Assembly (NCBI GenBank): GCA_029465975.1
Contig: CM055747.1
Coordinates: 5,960,936-6,024,935 of the forward strand
Length of the DNA: 64,000 bases
Direction: 5' to 3'
DNA from: Dallia pectoralis
Lineage: Eukaryota; Chordata; Actinopteri; Esociformes; Umbridae
Shown here: positions 51,330-60,994 of the stretch, in pieces
Position numbering within the stretch: the stretch's first letter is position 1
Layout of the letters: each line of letters starts with the position of its first letter
Notes under the pieces: model-generated
The model's input: the letters and a program-made list of their open reading frames with translations, nothing else
Databases searched by the model: none
What the model was told of the DNA's origin: nothing
Program-made: the position numbers and the translations under genes

Positions 51330-51526
51330 ACCAAACAGGTGGAGGCAGGAGTGGTGGGTGGGTTCACACCAAACAGATGGAGGCAGGAGTGGTGGGTGGG
51401 TTCACACCAAACAGATGGAGGCAGGAGTGGTGGGTGGGTTCACACCAAACAGGTGGAGGGAGGGGTGGTGGGTGGGTTCACACCAAACAGGTGGAGGGAG
51501 GGGTGGTGGGTGGGTTCACACCTACA
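51330..51526. repeat. 38-bp minisatellite in the 3' UTR of NLR gene B
   Basis: Five tandem units of 38 bp starting ACCAAACAGGTGGAGGCAGG and ending GGTGGGTGGGTTCAC. The last two units differ by GGAGGGAGGGG. It lies between the gene B stop and poly(A) signal. Gene A has a single copy at the matching place (37757-37794). Confidence 0.92.
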
Positions 51527-52386
51527 TGTTAGTAAGACCATCAGCACATCAAACTGAGTTACCTGATAATAAAATAGTCAGTATTATTACATCTGATATT
51601 GTGATTGGAGGGATCCCCAACATCAGCTGATACATCACTGACCAATGGAGTGTGTGAGGTGTTCTGATTGGGTTTTACTCATTTATTCTCAGTGTTTTAC
51701 TACGATGTGTCCTACTGAACATGACAATGATTAAAGTATAACATCATGTTATGTTTGACACAGGGACCATCTGACACAGAGACACTGTGGAGTCAGTATA
51801 AACCATAAACCCTGGATAGAGGAGCTGATTGAATGTGGTGTTGAATGTGTACAGGTGGGTCAGTGTGTCAGGGAATATCCTGTAGAAGGACAGAGTGCCG
51901 GCTGGCCAGTCCAGATACACTCCTACTCTGTGGGAGTCTGAGGAGGAGACAGGTATGTCAGTTGTTTTATTATTCTGCCTGACATAGTAACTGTTACCAT
52001 AGCAGTTCAGACTCCAGGACTTGTTATTGTATCCAAGCAGACAGTTATCACCCATCCCTTTCCTGTTGATTCCTTTATATGTCACTCCTATCTCAGCCCC
52101 TATCCCACTCCACTCCACCTCCCAGTAACAGCGTCCAGACAGACCCTCTCTACACAACACCTGTTTACAGTAGTCAAATCTCTCTGGGTGATCAGGATAC
52201 GGCTGCTCATCTTCCCTCCATGTCACCATTCTGTTCTTCTCAGACAGAGAGAGGTTTCTGTTTATTGTATTCAGGTCCAGTGTGAGATCACACACATCTG
52301 ATGGATGAGACCAAGGCACATTATTACACATTAGCATACTTTATATTGAACACACACAAAATCTTCTACAACCACATATGCAGTTC

Positions 52387-52716
52387 ACACCTCACATTTT
52401 TGTAAATATTTGATTATATATTTCCTGAAGAAATTACACTTTGCTACAAGGTTAAGTAGTGAGTGTACAGTTTGTGTACCAGTGTACATTTACTAACCCT
52501 TCAAAACAGATATTACTCACTTTTGTTGCCAGTGGTTTAGACATGAATGTGTGTTGAGTTATTTTGAGGGGACAGCAAATGTAGACTGTTATACAAGCTG
52601 TACACTCACTACTTTACATTGTAGCAGTGTCATTTCTTCAGTGTTGTCACATGAAAATATATAATCAAATATTTACAAAAATGTGAGAGGTGTACTCACT
52701 TTTGTGAGATACTGTA
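52387..52716. mobile_element. Mariner/Tc1-type MITE in NLR B intron
   Basis: The arms CACCTCACATTTTTGTAAAT and its reverse complement near 52660-52692 face each other. The right end continues to GTACTCACTTTTGTGAGATACTGTA, the terminal sequence of a common fish mariner-type MITE; the matching outer part of the left arm is missing. Confidence 0.75.
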
Positions 52717-52832
52717 CATGTGAACACATACACATAATGAAACAAACATGCACAAACTACTATACTATATAATACTGGATATTACGTACATGTAAACACA
52801 CACACACACACCAGCTGTATATTGGTTCTATA

Positions 52833-54720
52833 CAGAGCTGTGCTCGAGACCACCTAAAGCGAGACCGAGACGAGACCGAGACCGAAGGGGGCCGAGACCG
52901 AGACGAGACCAAGACCGAAGGGGGCCGAGACCGAGACGAGACCGAGACCGAAGGTGGCCGAGACCGAGACGAGACCGATACCAAAGGGGGCCGAGACCGA
53001 GACCAGTCATATCAACACTAAATAATATGACATGTTTTTGGTCCAATGACCAATGTAAAAAAAACACTTGACCAACAGCATCAGATCATCTACTGTGTTG
53101 TCATCCTGAATTAAATGAATTTTATTAAAAGAGTATGTAGGCCTATTTATTGTCTTATGTAAACATAAAATACGAAAATAAAACCATGATTTTAAAATGC
53201 ACAGGCTATGATATTAAAATTTCCAAAAATCGAATAAATGAAAATCCATCAAACTGTATGTCCTATGTTGATGTAGTAAATGCTAACACATTTTAGATCA
53301 CAAGCGACTTGCAATCAAATGATTTGCGCATGATTGGCCGATAAACAAATCTATTTATAATTATTTATCCGTCCACAGGCACGCAGCTTCAGTTGTTTGT
53401 CTGCTTGAGCAGGACACGCAAACGAACCGGTTGCACTGCGAACAGTGTTCATTATTGTTACGAGTGCACATGAGACAGCAGCAAACTAACCCGGTTGAAC
53501 TGCGCACAGTGTTCATATAGATCAGACCAAAACCCTTCCAGTTTAATAAAGATCGGACCAAAACGGGTTCAGTTTCATATAGATCGGACCATAACCGTTC
53601 CAGTTTTATGCTCTTTTTGCCGTATGCCCCCCGGACTTATGTATGTCCCACGTCCTTCTGTGTGCATGAGTAATTTCATTTATCGCCCATTTGTAGTAAG
53701 CCTATTAATAATTATTGTTTATATTCGTTTAATTTCGATACAAAACAATATTTTGTTGAAGTCTCTTGTAGGCTATATGAATACACTGTGGTTCATTCGT
53801 TATTAATTATTGAGTGCAATAGGCGCATGACACATGAATGGGGCTGTATGTATTTGGCGGAATTCGTTCTGTTTATTTAGTGAAACATATTTCTTTATAA
53901 ACGTACCTCTTTTTTTGTAGTTCAACCAAGCCAATCAGACTATTGTCTATATGTGTTCTCGTAGTATTTGTCTGTGTATCGCCCATTCAACCATTGCCAT
54001 CATAGGCTCAGTGAAGTGTGATCGGTGTCTGGGTACAGGAATTAGGGTACCAACGCCCAGCGGCGTGGGATTTTGGCGACAGGAAGGCAGTTTAGGTATC
54101 AAAAACATGTAAATAGTAGTTTTATATATTGTTCGGTTTGTGATTTTGCAATTCTGAAAACGGGACAAGGTAAAATGCACGTATTTAGGAAAAGTCATGG
54201 AAGGACGTCGGCTGTAGCTTTTCAACATTATGTATTTTAATTACTAACCGCTGTGTGTTTTCGGACAAATTATTTATTTGTGCTCAATGTACTGAATATA
54301 GGCAAAACGAATATATTGGCTGATTGTGCAGACATGATCGAGCATATGTTTAAGATTGAAGTATTTACGTGAATGGGTGCACCCTCTAGCGACGCTGGGG
54401 GTGGGCTTTTCTTCAAAAGTAGATAGCCATTGGCGGGATAAGCCACATCAGAAAAAACCAGTCTGACTCTGGACGAAATACAGCCAATGGAAATACAGCC
54501 TCTACATGTCATACTTAAATATTTTTCTAGAAAAAATTGTGGGCGATAATTTCTACGCTGGTCTCGGCTGGTCTCGGAAGAATTTACGAGTCCTTACTGT
54601 CCGAGACCGAGTCGAGACCGAGTCCAAATGTAACCGAGACCGAGACGAGACCGAGACCTTAAAAAAGTGGTCTCGAGACCGGTCTCGAGACCGAGACCGG
54701 TCTCGAGTACTACAGCTCTG
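52833..54720. mobile_element. Non-autonomous hAT element in NLR B intron
   Basis: A 1888-bp insertion with ends CAGAGCTGTGCTCGAGACC and, reversed, CAGAGCTGTAGTACTCGAGA. It is flanked by a perfect 8-bp duplication GTTCTATA (52825-52832 and 54721-54728). Both ends carry subterminal clusters of GAGACCGAGAC; at the left they form four units of about 32 bp (52860-53005). No hAT transposase is readable inside. The matching intron of gene A has the uninterrupted site near 38760-38785. Confidence 0.88.
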
Positions 54721-55274
54721 GTTCTATATAATAAATCACTTACATTTCTTCAGTCCTGATCTCATCCTCCCCTCTCCACCATGATCCATACTGTGGAAGA
54801 AGAAGAAGCACACTCATTCAGTGACAAACAATCTGTCTAACACACACACACACACACACACCGCACCAAAGTTTACCCCCAACGATGTCTTTGTTGTTCA
54901 TGCACCTTGGGAAAAACCTTTAGTCATGGTGAATCCATGTTTGACAATGGTCTACACTGATGGCATCACGTGCCTCTCCCATGGCCTTAAGTAAAGTGGC
55001 GCGTGGGGTTGGCGATAAACCTTCCACTTTTATACAGAAAATAATTCCTCAATAGGCTTGAAAAAAAAGGAGAATACGGGGGCAGGTAGAGGGTTATGAA
55101 TCAGGGGCGTTCCACCATGCTTGAACCACAACTTCATGGTGGAACCTAATATTGTCCCACACAAATACATTGGAGATCTTTCTTGGCGAAGAAAACCATG
55201 CTACTGAACTTACTAAACATATTTACCCACATGGAACAAACTATGACAACACTGAACAAACTACCTCCAGACTA

Positions 55275-56400
55275 AACTACCACCAGACAGAATTAACCAA
55301 CACAACAAGACAGAACTAACCAACACCACCAGACAGAACTAACCAACACCACCATACAGAACTAACCAACACCACCAGACAGATCTAACCAACACCACCA
55401 GACAGAACTAACCAACACCACCAGACAGAACTAACCAACACCACCAGACAGAACTAACCAACACCACCAGACAGATCTAACCAACACCACCAGACAGATC
55501 TAACCAACACCACCAGACAGATCTAACCAACACCACCAGACAGAACTAACCAACACCACCAGACAGAACTAACCAACACCACCAGACAGAACTAACCAAC
55601 ACCACCATACAGAACTAACCAACACCACCAGACAGAACTAACCAACACCACCAGAAGAACCAACACACCACCAGACAGATCTAACCAACACCACCAGACA
55701 GATCTAACCAACACCACCATACAGAACTAACCAACACCACCATACAGAACTAACCAACACCACCATACAGAACTAACCAACACCACCAGACAGATCTAAC
55801 CAACACCACCATACAGAACTAACCAACACCACCATACAGAACTAACCAACACCACCATACAGAACTAACCAACACCACCAGACAGATCTAACCAACACCA
55901 CCAGACAGAACTAACCAACACCACCAGACAGAACTAACCAACACCACCAGACAGAACTAACCAACACCACCAGACAGATCTAACCAACACCACCAGACAG
56001 ATCTAACCAACACCACCAGACAGAACTAACCAACACCACCAGACAGAACTAACCAACACCACCAGACAGAACTAACCAACACCACCATACAGAACTAACC
56101 AACACCACCAGACAGAACTAACCAACACCACCAGACAGATCTAACCAACACCACCAGACAGATCTAACCAACACCACCATACAGAACTAACCAACACCAC
56201 CATACAGAACTAACCAACACCACCATACAGAACTAACCAACACCACCAGACAGATCTAACCAACACCACCATACAGAACTAACCAACACCACCATACAGA
56301 ACTAACCAACACCACCATACAGAACTAACCAACACCACCATACAGAACTAACCAACACCACCATACAGAACTAACCAACACCACCAGACAGAACTAACTA
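55275..56400. repeat. 23-bp minisatellite with higher-order structure
   Basis: Nearly 50 tandem copies of ACCAACACCACCAGACAGAA+CTA in the intron between the last LRR exon and the linker exon of gene B. Three main variants occur: CAGACAGAAC, CAGACAGATC and CATACAGAAC. Their order repeats as a block of 20-22 units. One copy near 55651 is shortened (CCAGAAGAACC). Confidence 0.95.
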
Positions 56401-57099
56401 CCACCACACTACTGCACAGCAAATTCATGGGTGCTAAAATGTCAGTGTTGATGTACATTGTTAAAAAAGTGTGTTGAAGCAACTCTGCAGATCGTTGATG
56501 TAACATAATCAGACTCGATCATTCAAAAGCCTATGTGTTAAATCTGGTCGTCAAATGATTTTTTTTATGTCAACGATAGGTGAACTAACTTAGAAATACA
56601 GCAGTGATAAGAAAGTAAGCTAAATTGTCTTGAAATTAAAGTATGAATATTGTTGCAAACTTATGTAAATATGAATTATGAATACTGTTTTTTACTTAAA
56701 GTCCCAATTAATCAGGCTTGATAACACATAAAGGTATTTTGACCTTAACAATGTGTTCAGCTGTGGAAAATTAGTACATGTAAGCAGGTCATTATCTGGC
56801 ACATATTACATAATACTGAATAAAATTACAACTTTACACATTACTGATTACATATAGAAAAAACATCTACAGGACATACCTGAGTTTCTCCAGTCTCCAG
56901 TGTGGATCCTCCAGTCCAGCAGATAGCAGTCTGGTTCCCAAGTCTCCTAGATGATTGTAACTCAGATCCAGATCTTTCAGGTGTGAGGGGTTTGACTTCA
57001 GAGCTGAGACCAGGGAAGCACAGCCTTCCTCTGTGACCAGACAGCCTGACAGCCTGCACAGAGTTGATCATGAGTTCACAAACTACTTGTATTACCAAA

Positions 57100-58800
57100 G
57101 TCTCTGCTATTTGATGTATGATGGACAACCTAGGCTTTACAAACCCTTTGAAGATTGTGTAAAAAGGTTAATTCATTATAATATTATAAGCAGTTCACAT
57201 TAGTGACATTGTTGGTCAGACATAAATAATTCGATTTCAAAAGTTAATTCAGTTAACAATTTATTTTTTAAACTGGGCACAGGTTTTAACGTTTTGGATT
57301 AAAAAAGGTTGTGCAAAAGCCTAACCTGGAACGTCACATTTTGAAACCACATGTTTGAAATGTATAACTGTATATCAAACATCCTAACCCATGTTAATAA
57401 CCCATGTTAATATAAACATAATTTAGAAAAGACAGCTTTGAAAAAAGGAAATACAAAGGACTCTATAATTTCCCTTACAAGATTAAATATAATATAATAT
57501 AATCTTTCTACTGTGTAGTCTACAAGCCAGAAAGAGCAAAGAACATTCCCTTCTCTCAGCAAGCCAGTTAAATGTCACAAAGAATATCTATCATAGAACT
57601 TTTAGTGTACAGACCACCAGAGCAATAAGCGAATAGAGATATAATTGTGCAATATTAAAAAGTTAAAGAAGTGTTAAATGTGGATATGTATTATGTTAGG
57701 CCAGGTGCTTGTGTAACGAATATACAGTACATAACTGTGCAATAGAGTTAGTGTGACAACTCCCTCCAGAACAGCTCTACCGCCATCTAGGGACAGGCTT
57801 CGGCGTTCGTCGTCCCTGGCTTATTAGCGGCCTCCGCCCCCTTTTAGTCACAGTGGCCCTCATTTATCAAAAGTGCGTACACCAAATTTCCAGCGTACAC
57901 CTGGCGTACACCCAAAACCACTGTGACTTTGAGATTTATCAATATGGACGTTGGCGTACGGCACTCTCAAATCCTACGCCAGCTCAGGAGATGGTGTACA
58001 TATATACGCACGTTTTGAGTTAGTGCGGAAATGCGCAGAAAAACAATTCCTAACACCACAAAACGCACTGACAAACTAAAAGATATGATATATTATGGCC
58101 CACTGTAAAAAAAACAACAACATAGTAATTATAAACTTCAGTGTTTATTTTTGTGCAACATGGGCTTCAATGTTTAATTTGTGTGACTTTACCAAAGCAT
58201 TTGATTTGTAAGCATATGTATTAGGGATGCACCGAAATACTTTTATCACCGAAACAATACGGACGAAATGTTGTGATCTATTCGGATCCTCTGCACTTCA
58301 TCACGACTGTACTTGATCCGCGTTATAAAGACCATTACTTGGATGCAGAAATAAAGCAGCGCGCACGAGAAATGATCCACACATTAGAACTCCAGAAATG
58401 TTAAGGATTTTCATCATGCATATGAACCATCTAAAGTATAAAATTATAAACATAATGGATTGAAACTGTTAATGTTAGTGTGTTAATGTGAGCCTCCACC
58501 ATTTGTACCAGTCTCACAAAACTGTCAAGAAAATACAGAAAAGTGTCCAGTGAGTGTCCAACAATAACAGTGTCAACAAAGCACCCTCCACAAGAGAAGT
58601 GGAATCCTATATAATACCACATTATTATGGAGCTGGCACAATTTCACACTAAACACATGCATATGAAGTCTAGTTGTTAGACATGATATATTTACCAAAG
58701 AAATTAGCTCTTAAATGTAATTTTAATTTCTTCTATAACAATAACAGGAATATGTCTGAATTCTGAAGTCTGAATTTCACACTTATTTTCGTAATTAGTC
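57100..58800. mobile_element. Transposon cluster in NLR B intron, including hAT/ZBED fragment
   Basis: About 1.7 kb absent from the matching 224-bp intron of gene A. It includes the GGCCCTCATTTATCAAAAGT repeat with GCGTACAC motifs (57853-58040), and a hAT piece at 58222-58400. That piece begins with the hAT-like end TAGGGATGCACCGAAAT and then encodes, on the plus strand, TTVLDPRYKDHYLDAEIKQ followed by RAREMI, the conserved LDPRYK block of hAT/ZBED transposases. The piece is too short to be a gene. Confidence 0.7.
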
Positions 58801-59284
58801 TGTCTCTTTTTCAAATATGAACTACCTGTCTGCGATCCTCATCAAATGTACAAAGAGGCAATTTACAAGCATTATGCTGATAATGGACTTGAAGTCACAA
58901 CAGCAATAAACAAACTTAAAACTATTTAACAGTCAGATTATGATTAAACGACAAACAAGACATTATTACTCACCTCAGAGTCTCCAGTCTACATTGTGGA
59001 TCCACCAGCATAGCTGACAGATGATTGACTCCTGAACTTTTCAGATCATTGTTACTCAGATCCAGTTCTTTCAGGTATGAGGGGTTTGACTTCAGAGCTG
59101 AGACCAGATAGGAACAGTGTTCCTCTGTGAACAGACATCTTGACAGCCTGTAGAGAGTCAATAAAACTTCTATTAAAGCCCTCCGTCTGCGGGGCCATTA
59201 CTTTGTGATATTTATTTTTCCAGTTCAAAATTATTTTTTTACTATTACATCACAAGGTCACAACTCAATATAAACCCTCTAGAC

Positions 59285-59471
59285 CAGAGGTGTCAAACCA
59301 GTTCCAGAGAGGGCAGAGTGTCTACAGGTTTTTGTACCAGATAGTTTATTAGGTCACTTCTTGGTTAGGTTCTACCCTCATTTGGTTGTTTAGGTCTGAA
59401 TTGATAATTTAAAGGAAAAACCAAACACCTGCATAAACTGGGCCCTCCGTGGAATCGTTATGACACATCTG
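59285..59471. mobile_element. Short hAT-type MITE (gene B copy)
   Basis: The same element and position as 40356-40543 in gene A: starts CAGAGGTGTCAAACC, ends TATGACACATCTG, with flank TACTAGAC on the right and CTCTAGAC on the left. Its presence in both paralogues shows that insertion came before the tandem duplication. Confidence 0.8.
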
Positions 59472-60695
59472 TACTAGACAGTAGTGGTGTGTGGGGTAGC
59501 TGTTTCTCTACATGCAACCTCACGTAACGAGTAGTAACGCATCTGCAACTATATGGATTAAGTGAAATTCTAATGGTGGTCCTGTTAGTTGTTGTGTGTT
59601 TCCTTTCCGGCCAGCTGGATGTCTAAGAGGATTTGCTCGGTTGTGTTGTTGTCATGTTTATTGTTGTGTTGTAAGCTCATGTTATTGTTGTTTATTTTTA
59701 CACACCTCAGGGTCTCTAGTCTACATAGTGGATCCTCCAACAAAGCAGAGAGCTGCTTCACTGAATCTTCTGGCTGATTGTAGCTCAAATCCAGTTTTTT
59801 CAGATGTTTTGATTTTAGAGCTGAGAGCAGAGAAGCACAGCCTTTCTTTGTGATTCCACAACCTGACAGTCTGTAGAGAGATTATCATGATTTCACAAAC
59901 AGAACAATAGTTCAGAAATATTTTAGAATAGACTCTTGACAATGAAATAAACAATTTATCTGTCACAGCTCCCTTTGAAGCTACTCAACCGACACCTAAT
60001 CTGTCTTCTAGCACCACTGTTCCTCCCATCACATCATTGTCTTGTCTTGTGAGTACATTAGTAAGAGTCTATAGGTTCCATATGTTTGGTCATGTGTTTG
60101 TTCTACGTTACCTGTGAGTTTCATAATTCCATTATTCCAAATCAAATATTTTTAGGTGGGTTTGGAAATTACTGGTAGGGGTGTGCCATACTGCAAAAAT
60201 GTTGCATGATCCAAGACGAAGTAATACAGGAAGTAGATACCAGTGCATTGTCTTATTAAAAGCGACTTATGTACTTTCATCATGATTTATGAGATGAGTG
60301 AATCATCAATAGGATGAATCTGAGTGGTAGAATATATTCCTGCCAATTGTGAGAACTTGTGAAAAAGTGTTACATATATTAAGGGAGTTTCTTTGCTGTC
60401 CGCTGTAAATTACTTAGTAATGGCTCACTTTTACCAGCAAGTAACTCATGTAACTAGTGGCTTTACAGGCTTTGTAACTACTATAGTTATATAGCATAAT
60501 TTATACATAAAAGCAATTCAATGTGATTTACAAAGAAAACGAGAAATATGAAAAATACAATTACAGTATTTAGTTACTTTTAAAAGTAATTTTCTGCAGT
60601 ACTTTAATGAGACAGTGTGGTAGAAATCAGGATTGCTATGTCTGCCCAAGCAGTATATTCTGTGCATCAACTTTGTTTATAATTTGGGGTGCGGC

Positions 60696-60994
60696 TGTTA
60701 GGAATGTGGGGAGGGATCTAGCAGACAAAGGACTGGCTGAACAGGGCATCGATTGGTCCTAGGCAGGGTGGTGGGATACGTGTGGTCATTCCTGATTGGT
60801 TTGACCTTTCCAAATAAAGGCTGAGAATGCCAGGGGACGGCCCCTTCTGCCTTTTGACCTGCTAGCTGGTACAACTGTGAGAGGAGCAGAAGTTTACTGG
60901 TGGCTGTAAACTTCTTATCTGTTTTAAATAAATACCCTTAAAAGTTGGCTCGTTCGACTCTGTGGTCATTGAACCTGTTTTTCCTATGATAACA
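60696..60994. mobile_element. Possible solo LTR in NLR B intron
   Basis: A 299-bp block beginning TGTTAGGAATG and ending CTATGATAACA, so it has inverted TGTTA/TAACA ends. Inside are TCCAAATAAAGGCTGAGA, a possible TATA-like core, and later TTAAATAAATACC, a possible poly(A) signal. It lies in the intron between the first two LRR exons, with no counterpart in gene A. No clear target duplication is visible. Confidence 0.45.

Noticed and set aside
51339..51630. Plus-strand frames with tandem GGWVHTKQ or VGSHQTDG repeats
   Set aside because: They are translations of the 38-bp repeat in the 3' UTR of NLR B, antisense to the gene.
52828..53067. Repetitive Ser-Arg/Leu-Gly frames on the minus strand
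   Set aside because: They come from the GAGACC subterminal repeats of the hAT element.
55275..56400. The 23-bp array as a CRISPR array
   Set aside because: Units follow each other directly with no unique spacers, and this is a vertebrate intron.
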